Part shown: positions 9,766 through 19,364 of the stretch, piece after piece | Layout: every line of letters starts with the position of its first letter | Position numbering within the stretch: position 1 is the first letter of the stretch | Position numbers and translations under genes: made by a program | The notes under the pieces: model-generated | Told to the model about the DNA's origin: nothing | Databases searched by the model: none | What the model saw: the letters and a program-made list of their open reading frames with translations, nothing else | NCBI GenBank assembly: GCA_019649035.1 | Contig: BMAT01005902.1 | Coordinates: 342,700 to 366,777 of the forward strand | From: Elysia marginata | Lineage: Eukaryota; Mollusca; Gastropoda; Plakobranchidae | Length of the DNA stretch: 24,078 bases | Direction of reading: 5' to 3'

Positions 9766-10763
9766 AATTGAAAGACCCTTGCAGTGTATTTTTTCACATT
9801 TTCTAAAAAGAATTACATTTTATAAATCTCCTTTGTTCTAAACCTTAGGACGTTTATAGTAAACTAAGATTAAATGATGGTCAAAGGTTTTTTTTAATTC
9901 TAGTAAAAAACTGGGTAGCTTTCTAAATCTGTTTTTAAAAAAAGCAAGCCAACTCATCTTGGGAAACTGCCACACATATTTTAGTGCAATGCTTCTTGAT
10001 AATCATTATCTTTTTCTATTAAATTGATAATCATTATTTTTTTTTATGAATTTTTCTTAAAGTTAACACCATTAAGCAGTAATTCATTACATAGTATATG
10101 AAAATTTTGTTTGTCCCCAACATTATTATATCCTTTGAATTTTCAAATAATCTAATATCATTGATATTTAATTAGTTAATCATTGAATTGTATGTGAATT
10201 GTGATGATATTAAACAATCCTGTTTTTATTTTATAACACAATGTGCACCACCAGAGCTCTTGGTACACAATCTACCATGTATATGAACAAGCTGCTAACT
10301 TGAGTTCCCTGTTCATGTCTTTTTATCTGAATATTGCTGACAAAAATAACTTGACGGAATTCACACAGAGGGGGGGGGGGGGGGGGGCTAAGAGGCATCG
10401 TTTGTACCTCAATTTTTAAGTTCTGACCCTGATTCTACAGTGTAAGGAAAACTCAGATAACTGTTTTAGAATTATACCACAATGAAAAGCAAGTTTGAAA
10501 TGTTTTCAGATTTAGGACTTCTGGCTGACAATTCACCCTTTTTATCTATACATCTATGAGATACTGAATCTAGGCTCCTTGCCACAGTGTTTTGCTATAT
10601 TTGTAACAGTTGAGTCCTAATAATCTGAACTTCATTAATTAAGGTGTTTTGTTTAGTTTAAACAATATTTAGATCTTCAATTTCATCTCTCTTTTGTAAT
10701 ATCTACTGATTATTTAAATTTTTAATAATTTGAAGCTAAACTTCGTTTCTGTGCAGTTCCAAA
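9766..10763. other. AT-rich intergenic DNA
   Basis: No coding match. It holds a short direct repeat TGATAATCATTAT (9998-10010 and 10025-10037) and an 18-bp G run (10370-10387). Confidence 0.7.
10370..10387 (+). repeat. Mononucleotide G run, 18 bp
   Basis: Uninterrupted G18 between ACACA and CTAAG. One of several long G/C homopolymers in the window. Confidence 0.95.
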
Positions 10764-10765
10764 TA

Positions 10766-11588
10766 CAGTGGAATCCGAGAGAAGTCAACTCTCGGTTAAA
10801 ACCAACCCCTCGCAACGGGTCCGTTTTTTTCCTTCTTTATTTAAATAACTTTATTTCGCATTAAGTCAACTGCCTCGGACCAATTTTTGCTTAAAGTCAA
10901 CACCTCGTGGCCAGATCGAAAGAGATAGACCCCAGATGGGTCTTAGGACAGACAAAGAGAAAAGAGAAGATGGTTAGGTGGGCGATCTTTGTTTCTAATT
11001 CTATTCAAGATAGACACTGCATGCTCACCTGTCCGGGTCCTCAGGCCTGGCAAGGGCTAGTGCTGGACAGAGGACATTGACTAGTACTGATGGGATTTGG
11101 AGCAGCTCACTGATCGTTCTCCCACTCCTCACCACTTTGCCACACCCTTCCAACAAATTATAGTTGAGCGCACACAATGTTTCCACGCAGGCTTACACAC
11201 CCACCTATTCTATCCCTGTGTCTAGAGTAGATCAAGCCTTCTTCAAGTTCCTCCCTGGATCTAGTGGTCACAGTATTCACACTGCGCTCGTTGGGATTAT
11301 CTAGTCTAGCTCTACAGGTTGCACTGTGTTACAACTATAGACTATGTAAATTCTATTACACCTGTAGTTTAATCAAGTTGATTTTCACCTCTTGCAAAAC
11401 GTTCTCAAGCTGGAAACCGAGTTCAAATTGTTAACTATTAGGGTGCCAGTTTTTACATACATGTACAAACAAGGGGCTTATTTCAATCTTCTTAGTTCAC
11501 CTTCCCCTGACCCCCTCCACCCCCTAAAAAATGGTTAATGTCATCCTTTTTTCGGTCTCGAGGTGTTGACTTTATCCGGATTCCACTG
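10766..11588. mobile_element. Non-autonomous DNA transposon (MITE-like), pogo/Tc1-mariner type
   Basis: The ends are inverted repeats. The left end begins CAGTGGAATCCG (10766) and the right end is its exact complement, CGGATTCCACTG (11577-11588), extending to about 24 bp with four mismatches through AGTCAAC. Both ends are flanked by TA (10764-10765 and 11589-11590), the target duplication of the Tc1/mariner superfamily. The subterminal motif AGTCAAC..CTCG is repeated four times on the left and once on the right. The 823-bp element has no transposase frame. CAGTG termini with iterated CTCG/CAAC motifs are typical of pogo/Tigger-like elements; the family call is inference. Confidence 0.82.
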
Positions 11589-11590
11589 TA

Positions 11591-14130
11591 TCTGTACTGT
11601 ACTGCACCAATTTTAAACTGAATGCTTTCTTGTCAATGTAGATTATAAGCCATTTTTCTTTCTTTTTCTTTGTGTTTTATTCTAGAATACATGCATTAGC
11701 TTTCATGCCTACAGTATGACCAATCATAAAGAAAATGACAGTTCATCTCTAGCTGAAAAGGAATGTGAAAAATTAATGTGTTTTCTTCACATAAGATCTT
11801 TAAAAAAAATAAAACAGAGAAAAGGGTGAGATGCAATTTTTCATAAAACTCTTCAAGTAAAAAACCAAAAGACTAGGATTGCCTTACTTGAGAATGTGAA
11901 GAAGTACAGGTCTTTTTTTTTTTTTTNNNNNNNNNNNNNNNNNNNNNNNNNNNNNNNNNNNNNNNNNNNNNNNNNNNNNNNNNNNNNNNNNNNNNNTAGT
12001 GTAGTGTTGGTGCTGTAGACCTGCCAGTCCTTGTTCTTTTTTTGTTGAAATTCATATGAACATTATCTTTAATATTTTAAAACCAACATTCTACATGAAA
12101 AATTTTGTTTATAAGCAAAACATATGGAGATCAATTTGCTATAGATTTTAGTTTAACAGGATGGGTTAAGCAAAAAATATATAACTATAAGATGCTGGTA
12201 TGATCATAAGTTTAACTAATGGGTTCACTAATTTTTTTTACTCCAACATTCTCCAGCATTCAAGATATATCTTTTAGACATCATAAGTATATATGAGTTG
12301 TTTAATTTTATTAAAATATTGAATTTGTGTTTTCATAGAAGTGATCAAATTTAATTTTCACCCAAACCAAGCTGTGCTACGCATTTGAAATTTAAGATAA
12401 AGATTTATGGTTAGTTTAAAAACTTAGCGATCACTAACCTAGAAGTGTTGCATATCAATTTTTTCTGTCATAATTTCCCTAGATGTTGGTCTAAAAAAAG
12501 GATCTCCCCTTTATTACAGCTGATTAGATCATTGGGCAATGCTTCTAGGGTTAAAAAGAATATATAATCAACGATTTGAAAGATTTTATCACTACTCAAA
12601 GGATCCCAAAGTTGTTTACTACATTGATATTTCTTATTGTACATATACGACACACAAGGTAGCTAATGTACTGAAACTGTTATGTGCTTTGAAAAACTTT
12701 TTAAATTATTTCATACTCCTACTGGATATTGACCTTAGCTTTGTTTGAGGGGTTGACATACCATTTAAATTTTTAAAATCAAATTAGTGTACCAAAACAG
12801 TTTTCAATGCTTCAATTTCAGTTTTTATTTCCGTGGGGTGGGGGGGTGGCTCTGTGTCAAAATGTTACCTTGCGGCAGTGCATGTAATAATTAGCAAAAG
12901 AAGCAACTGAGGTGGGACCGAGTAGATAAAGATGGATATGAATTACCTAAATAGTTTAGCAGAATTGAAGAAATCTTCTCCAATGGACCCAATAAGTTTA
13001 AATTTTAAAATTTCATCAACAATTTTGCATCCAAATTCAAAGCAAATATTATGAGACTTAAAATGTGACAGAACAATTTATGTTATTTTGGGTCTTTCTT
13101 TGAAACAGGGTGACAAATTTCTGTTTTGAAGGGGTATACAAGCAAAGAGTATAATTATATTATCTGTATACTTTAAACATTGGTATTTGTAATCTATTAA
13201 TCATGCCCTTAATCAAATTTAGTTTCAGCCCTCAACTTAAATTTGAACAGTCTATAAAAGTGCCATTGTCCCGGTAACATAAATGTATGCTACTTTACTT
13301 TTTTATCTAATTATCATCATAAATCTTTTACAGTGATTAAAACATCATTTACACATTATATATGGATTCTTTGTAAAAAGGTTAGCAATTGTGTAATATG
13401 TGTTGATGTGTTGTATTAATGATTTAGACTTTTTTTTGGAGGGGGTGGGGTGTTTGTTGTGTGATTCGGTTTCTGTTTTACATTTGTTTGTTAATTTCCG
13501 CGTGAGAGGTTGCATCTGTAAATCTAAATTTTTATTTAACAGCTAATATTTTTTTCAAGAATTTTAATTTTTATATCCCTCTGTGCCATTCTGATTATAT
13601 CAGGTTTAACAAATTTAATCCCTAAAATGCTTCATATACGAGTACTTCAATACAAAATTTAAATTGTAATGCATGCATAATGTCATGTTTCACGTTGATT
13701 TTAAAGGAGATAGGCCTATATGTTATTCATTTTTAACCTATAGTTAACTTTTACAGCTGCCAACCAAAAGATTTTGGTATTGACTACCAAAAGACTAAAG
13801 TACTAATGGCAAACCTAAAATACTGAAAAGAGCCATGGTTGTGGGGAAAAAAGAAGAAATCAATAAGAAATTTTATGAAGATGTCAAGTAAAACTAAACA
13901 TGTTTTTACGATTATACCCAAAAGGTTTAGAGGTACATGTAGGTCCAATATTTCTGGGACACACGTGGATTTTGTGCAAGGACAACCAGAGAACATGAAA
14001 GACAAAACCAGAAAACTCAAAAGATAGGCACTTCCAACAATACATTCAAAATCTAAGTAAAAATAAAATTTAAGAAATATCAAAATTTATATTAATGTGA
14101 GTAAAAATTATACCGCACATAGCAAAGTAA
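11591..14130. other. AT-rich intergenic DNA with an assembly gap
   Basis: No gene or transposon recognised. It contains a run of 70 N (11927-11996) and G-rich patches near 12833-12850 and 13438-13452. The open frames at 12468-12748 and 13784-14083 are short, overlapping on opposite strands, and unlike any family. Confidence 0.65.
11913..11996. other. T14 run followed by an assembly gap of 70 N
   Basis: T run 11913-11926 directly abuts N 11927-11996. The true length and content of the gap are unknown. Confidence 0.98.
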
Positions 14131-14132
14131 TA

Positions 14133-14954
14133 CAGTGAACCTCAAATTCAATGAGCTTGGACCCAAGGAGACCTCAGGCTCAACGAGGGACACATGAAGT
14201 CATGTTTTATTTTCCTCTTTGGCTCTATAAAAAACTAAATAAAAAAACTTGGATCCAACAATGTAGTACATGTACCAAGTTTCCCAACCTCAGGTCCAAC
14301 GAGGGAAGTAAGCTTACAACTGGGTTTCAGAACACTTACTAATATAAAATTTTTTACATCAAACTGCTGAGTCTTTAGTACACTTCACGCGTTCCAACAC
14401 ACTCAAGTTTATTCTAGGCCTTTGTTTATGTTGGGAATTTGAGGCTTCGGCAGTATGTTTGCACTTGTTAGTACATGTACTAGTAGAGACCTTACGTGCT
14501 GACGACGATAATGCATGACATAATAACACCCATAGGTGGCGTGGGTTTTACAGCAGACGATTGGCTGACGGGCCCTGATAGAGATAAAGAGGAGATAAAG
14601 CAAAATAGGAAGACATAATAGAGTGGAGTGCAAGAGAGAGAGAGAGAGAAAGATATTATATGCCTGTCAATAAAACAAAACAGTCTTCACTGTAACCCAA
14701 GGGCATGTTTATTTATTTTGGTCATCAAGGGGTACAATCGTTTTAAAGTTTTGTGACCAGTGTTTTTTTTCTTTTGAAGCTTAACTGGTTTGCAAACATG
14801 TATTATCATGTTTTCCTCTACAATAGAGCCTACAGTGCTTTTTAAAATCATTTTAAAACAACCTTATATCCAACGAGACCTCGGGTTCAACAAGAACATA
14901 ATGCCAGGCCCTACTATCTCGTTGATAAAAAACGGTTAAATCCAAGGTTCACAG
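14133..14954. mobile_element. Second pogo-like non-autonomous DNA transposon, decayed
   Basis: The left end is TA+CAGTGAACCTC (14131-14143). The right end reads AAGGTTCACAGG, whose complement CCTGTGAACCTT matches GTGAACCT, followed by ATT.AA on both sides. Subterminal copies of CAACGAG(G) recur on the left (near 14177 and 14297) and right (near 14871). The right TA is not preserved, so the right end is approximate. The length of about 822 bp is close to the element at 10766. The interior holds an (AG)8 run and no transposase. Confidence 0.55.
14633..14648 (+). repeat. (AG)8 microsatellite
   Basis: Perfect AG dinucleotide run inside the second pogo-like element. Confidence 0.9.
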
Positions 14955-14956
14955 GG

Positions 14957-15587
14957 GTTGACAGCAATACAGTGATGCGTACACATAGATAGAAGTCAGA
15001 AATATTAAAACCTGAAAGCTAAACACACATACTGTACTAATCGCAAGTTGAAAAAAATATCAACAGATTGAGTCTATTTGAAAGATATCTATTGGACTAT
15101 TCTTATCAGGTAAAAAATTACTCTTTTAGCCAAAAAATGTGATTTACGTTGGGGGGAGGGGGGGCAATACTTATACATGTAAAATTTGGAATGGGTATTA
15201 ATTAATTAAGTCCATATGGAGAGTCCATAGTACAGCACCCAGCGTTGAAGGGCCTCATAGGCTGTTTAGTGAGTTACAGGGGCATACTGGTCGCACCGTC
15301 AGGCCAACAGGATGTCCTGTACTAATACCAAGCACATTGGCGATTGCTCAAGGGTAGATCAGACTAAGAGGGCAAATACGCCATTGAAACAGAGTTACAC
15401 TAAAGTTAAAGAAGTTTACTTTTGCATGTGCGGTATAGCTGCTTTGACAAACTGGTGGTATCAGTAGCTTATTTGAGGATTCTATATCAAACTAATATTA
15501 CATGTACTATAGTCTAGAAAATGCATACTCTCAGGACAGAATATATACTACAATCATTTGAAGCAATATTAATGCATATAGAAGGCA
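14957..15587. other. Intergenic stretch, nothing identified
   Basis: Contains a G-rich patch (15150-15166). The segment about 15225-15380 is less AT-rich than its surroundings and may be an unidentified repeat, but I could match it to nothing. Confidence 0.5.
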
Positions 15588-15727
15588 TGATCCATGTATA
15601 CTTGCACATCCCTGTATGCAGAATCAAAGCAGACTGAGCTTTTACGTGCACTACAGTTAGGGGTACACTAATAGTAGTAACCACTCTACAAGCTTTTCTT
15701 CAAAAAGCCACTCTACAAGCTTTTCTT
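15588..15727 (+). repeat. 140-bp perfect direct repeat, left copy
   Basis: Identical base for base with 16073-16212 (offset 485). It starts TGATCCATGTATAC and ends CAAGCTTTTCTT. It contains an internal 27-bp tandem unit starting CCACTCTACAAGC at 15681 and 15708. Confidence 0.95.
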
Positions 15728-15914
15728 AAAAGAAAATCACAACCTGGTTCACCTACTTCCAGAAAGAACTAGGAGAGCCATCGACAGAGGAACACCCAGA
15801 CAAGAAGATCCCCAGTGTCTATGAAGACCTCGAAATCAACGATGAGTCTTTCACACTCGATGAATTCAGAATTTTAAGTCCTCACTCCCATTTGGAAAGG
15901 CTGCGGGGCCAGAT
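15728..15914 (+). mobile_element. 187-bp LINE fragment inserted between direct repeats
   Basis: Matches 17292-17478 without gaps and with one visible mismatch (A/G within CATTTGGAA[A/G]GGCTG). It encodes the segment TTWFTYFQKELGEPS to FTLDEF, the part of the LINE polyprotein upstream of the reverse transcriptase. It is neither the 5' nor the 3' end of the element, so it is not an ordinary 5'-truncated LINE insertion. Confidence 0.9.
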
Positions 15915-16072
15915 GAGTCCAACCAAGGACTTTAAAATTGATATTAGCAGCTGATCCGCCTAGTGTCTGGCATTATGGATTTAGTGCTAAATCTGGTCGG
16001 CCCGGTGTCAGGATAATGTGACTGGGTGTGGTGTGTGCAAGCGCTCTGTACATCACAGTGTGGCAGCACGCT
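15915..16072 (+). repeat. Unidentified second half of the mosaic insert
   Basis: A 158-bp stretch running from the LINE fragment to the right direct repeat (GACTTTAAAATTGATATTAG ... GGTCGGCCCGGTGTCAGGAT ... CAGTGTGGCAGCACGC). Its base composition is richer in G and C than the surrounding DNA. It may belong to the same or another repeat family; I do not recognise it. Confidence 0.45.
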
Positions 16073-16212
16073 TGATCCATGTATACTTGCACATCCCTGT
16101 ATGCAGAATCAAAGCAGACTGAGCTTTTACGTGCACTACAGTTAGGGGTACACTAATAGTAGTAACCACTCTACAAGCTTTTCTTCAAAAAGCCACTCTA
16201 CAAGCTTTTCTT
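16073..16212 (+). repeat. 140-bp perfect direct repeat, right copy
   Basis: Partner of 15588-15727. The 27-bp internal tandem continues past the end of the copy (to 16219, with CGAAAAG in place of CAAAAAG), which suggests that the right copy keeps the original context. Confidence 0.95.
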
Positions 16213-16384
16213 CGAAAAGCTCTAAGTCTGGAGAAACATTGTCATACATTATAAATAACGCTGAGATAAAATCCTCATCCCTACTGCTCTATCAGGCTAA
16301 CCACACGCCCTTATGAAAAAGAAATAGATATATCAAAATGCAAGAAAACATGGACAAGAAAAATTGTAAATTTGGGGTTCCTAA
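16213..16384. other. Spacer, possibly the 3' UTR of the - strand LINE
   Basis: AT-rich, no coding match. It lies just downstream (on the - strand) of the LINE C-terminal sequence at 16385-16966. Confidence 0.4.
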
Positions 16385-16966
16385 AAAATTTCGTATAATG
16401 GCTTAGTTTTTAAACAAGTATGTATTCAGGACTGATTTAAATCTAGATAATGATTCGGACTATTAGACTGATATGGGTAGATGGTTCCAAACATCTGGGC
16501 CCTGGAAAGTAAAAGCTCTGTCCCCACAGGTTTTCAATTTGTTCTAGGTTTGGCTAATAAATTCTTCTTTTCTGATCTCAAAGTCCTTGTAGGAGTGTAA
16601 GGTGTAAACATAGTACATGTACTCATATAGGTTGGATAATTTGGAAGATTTAAACATTGAAATACAATAGATGCTGCTTTATACTCAGTCAATGCGCTGT
16701 TTAACTGCAATAACTGGTAGCCAATGCAACTCTTTCAATAAAGGTGTAACGTGATCACTTCTCATCTTTCTATATACCAATCTTGCAGCGTTTGTTTGAA
16801 CTTGCTGTAATTTAGCAATTTTAGATTCAGAGATCCCAGTCATTAAAGAATTGCAATCATCTAATTTTGAAGTTAGAAAAGCACAGACAAGGTTGTTTGT
16901 TGCCTCAACCGAAAGCAGTATCTGCAGTGTAAACCATATGAGAGGTGCTGCATTTCGTTTGTCCAC
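16385..16966 (-). mobile_element. CR1-like LINE, 3' end of the reverse-transcriptase ORF, decayed
   Basis: On the - strand the frame at 16966-16685 reads EATNNLVCAFLTSKLDDCNS, then KLQQVQTNAARLVYRKMRSD, then HVTPLLKELHWLPV. These are hallmark C-terminal motifs of CR1/Jockey-group reverse transcriptases (LV.AF.TS.LDYCNSLL, LQ.VQN.AAR, LHWLPV). Beyond a frame break, further C-terminal pieces follow toward lower coordinates (YTPTRTLRSEKKNLLAKP, FGT, DLNQS, HTCLK), ending near 16385. The catalytic RT core is missing. The usual DYCNS is DDCNS here. Known: LINEs of this group are usually 5'-truncated copies. Confidence 0.85.
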
Positions 16967-17482
16967 AGCAGAGCTATGGAGGGTTGTGTGCCTGCGAAGC
17001 TTAAGAAGTCAGCACTGCTTACACTTCATCAGAACCCAGATTTGTTGAGGCAAGGAAGATGGCCGAGAGAGTCCATGAGGTGTGGACTAACAACACGGGT
17101 GAAAATAGAACCGCCTGGAAGCTCGCTTTGGGTAAGCTTCATGAAATCATGAGAAAGAGGGGGAGCTTGAGGCTCAAACAAGAATAATAAAATCTGCCTA
17201 TGGAGCTTTGCAGTCCAGTGAGGCTTGGAAAGTAGTCACGTCTCTGGACGCAAGAAATCAAAGGAGGACCAGGTGTCAGACAGAAGTTCTAAAAAGAAAA
17301 TCACAACCTGGTTCACCTACTTCCAGAAAGAACTAGGAGAGCCATCGACAGAGGAACACCCAGACAAGAAGATCCCCAGTGTCTATGAAGACCTCGAAAT
17401 CAACGATGAGTCTTTCACACTCGATGAATTCAGAATTTTAAGTCCTCACTCCCATTTGGAAGGGCTGCGGGGCCAGATTACA

Positions 17483-17491
17483 CCCCCCCCC
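17483..17491 (+). repeat. C9 homopolymer inside the LINE ORF
   Basis: Lies at the point where similarity with the fragment at 15728-15914 stops (4 bp after 17478). It disrupts the reading frame of the GPDE-type segment. Confidence 0.9.
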
Positions 17492-17899
17492 TTCCCGAAA
17501 TACTTAAGTCTTGTGATTTTGACGAGATCTGCATGAAGTTTTTCAACATAGCGCTAATGGAGAATGACAAACCTTACCTCTGGTCATTCGTGAATATTAT
17601 CCCGGTCCCCAAGTCAGGCGACTTGTCCAAGACCAATAAGTACTGAGGCATAAGTCTCATTTGCATTCTAGCCAAAATGATCCTGAATCGTATCCGGGCC
17701 GCCATCAATCTAAGGCTTTGCATGAACCAGATTGGACCAGGACGCTCGACAGTAGCTCAGATCTTGGCACTGAGAAGAATTGTTGAAGGAGTGAAGGCCA
17801 ACAACCTTCCAGTAATCATCACCTTCATTGATTTAAAAAAAGGCATTCGATTTAATTCACAGAGCCAAGATGATTAAAATTCTCAAAGCCTATGGTACT

Positions 17900-17910
17900 C
17901 CCCCCCCCCC
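17900..17910 (+). repeat. C11 homopolymer inside the LINE ORF
   Basis: Sits where the protein reads KAYGTPP/NLLGAI, a Pro-Pro codon pair; slippage there changes the frame. Confidence 0.85.
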
Positions 17911-18760
17911 AACCTGCTGGGAGCAATCGATCAAACGTACAGAAATATAAAGGCAAGATTTGCAACACCTGACGGACAAACAGAACTATTTGACATATCG
18001 GCTGGTGTGCTCCAGGGAGACACACTTGAACCCTTCCTTTTCATCATTGTGCTTGACTACCCAATGAGGAAAACACTGGTGGGTGGCAAAGAAGAGGAAC
18101 TGGTTTTATAATAACTCCCAAAAGATCACGAAGATACCCTTAGGTAGCTCTGGCCGATCTAGATTTTGCAGATGACATCGCTCTCCTATCTGATGCAAGG
18201 GTACAGGCACAAGAGCTCCTTCTAATGGTCGAGCGGGAATGTAGCAAAGTAGGTCTAGGTTTGAATGGCCGAAAACAAAGTACCTCGCCTACACCACAGC
18301 ATACCACCTCCCACTAGCCACGAGACTTGGAGCCGTGTTAGAGAAGAAGGATGATTTGAAGTACGTATTTCGGTTCATGGCTTGATGACTCAACAAAGGA
18401 CATCAACATCGGAAAATCTCTCGCCTGGCAAGCCCTCAACGACATGACAAAAATCTGGAAATCCGCCATGAATCCACACTAAAAGAAGAGATTCTTTGTC
18501 CCCACAGTGGAATCAATTATCTTCTAAGGCTGTGAAAGCTGGCTTATGACTGACACAATGGAGAGGTCACTGCTACCAACACCCTGAGCTGGGCACCCAG
18601 AAGCTATTATTATGGGAGCACGGAACACGGAGACAAGGAACAACTAGCGTCCACGACCCAGTCAGTCTTATGGAAGACAGAGACGTATGAAGGTTCATGG
18701 TGATATCTGGGAGTCATCCGCCTTGAACAAGTACTACATAATTATGTAGTTATAACCATT

Positions 18761-19364
18761 CGTTATGCTATCGAAATACTTAAAATAACTGTGTTTAGCT
18801 TATATATGCTTTCCCATTTATATACCTTTTCTAATTGTCTGCAGATGTTTCATTGTCTAAAAAACCAGCTTATATTTAATGGCCAAATGATGAGGATAAT
18901 GTTTTGAAATTCAACATTGGGAGAGAAAAAAAGGCGGGGGGTGGGGGTGGTTGTTTTATTACAAATGTCGCAAAACAAGAAATGTTTTAACAGCTAACCA
19001 GGCCATTAGATTGGACATGAAAAAGGGTTCGATTGTAACGACATATAGTGGAGATATAATTAAGTAAGAAATCTGTATACTAACTTTTTATTTAACATTA
19101 ACACCTCTTTTAAACTTGCTTTTTTTGTCACTCATCACCATCCTTATTAACTATTCGCCCCCCTACCTTTCCCCACGTTTGTCTGTCTCTCATTCTCTTA
19201 GTATCCTCTGTCTTCGTATCAATAAACTCGTCCTACATGACTAGAATTGTGATAAAATGCCTACTATACAACTGGGTGCACGCATCATCGGGAGTGAAAC
19301 GAGGAGCTTTTCGGAGTAACTTGAAGGCAAGAGAGGGGGGGGGGGGATAGTAGTATCGTATGGC
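18761..19364. other. Intergenic stretch with G-rich patches
   Basis: No coding match. It contains a G-rich patch (18936-18952, GG-C-G6-T-G5-T-GG, able in principle to form a G-quadruplex) and a G12 run (19335-19346). Confidence 0.6.

Larger units (their letters stand above)
16985..18760 (+). mobile_element. Broken LINE with reverse-transcriptase core (+ strand)
   Basis: Pieces in order: MAERVHEVWTNNTGENRTAW (about 17058), KKKITTWFTYFQKELGEPS (about 17291), FFNIALMENDKPYLWSFVNI then IPVPKSGDLSKTNKY (about 17540-17643), GISLICILAKMILNRI, VIITFIDLKKG (motif A, about 17813), AGVLQGDTLEPFLFIIVLDY (motif B, about 18003), LADLDFADDIALLSD (catalytic FADD, about 18152), FVPTVESIIF and GCESWLMTDTMERS (about 18495-18570). 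The frame is shifted several times and has stops, one being TGA at 17644 where the family has Arg (RGISL), a likely CpG decay. Two expanded C tracts (17483-17491, 17900-17910) lie inside the ORF. It resembles RTE/Nimb-like non-LTR elements of invertebrates; the clade is uncertain. The ends are approximate. Confidence 0.85.

Noticed and set aside
13784-14083. Open frames on both strands
   Set aside because: Low-complexity hydrophobic or Lys-rich products, mutual shadows, no family resemblance.
14409-14633. 74-residue open frame on the - strand
   Set aside because: Lies inside the second pogo-like element and resembles no transposase.
15588-16212. LTR pair of a small retroelement
   Set aside because: The 140-bp repeats do not start with TG and end with CA, and the 345-bp interior is an internal LINE fragment plus an unknown piece, with no primer-binding site or LTR-element parts.
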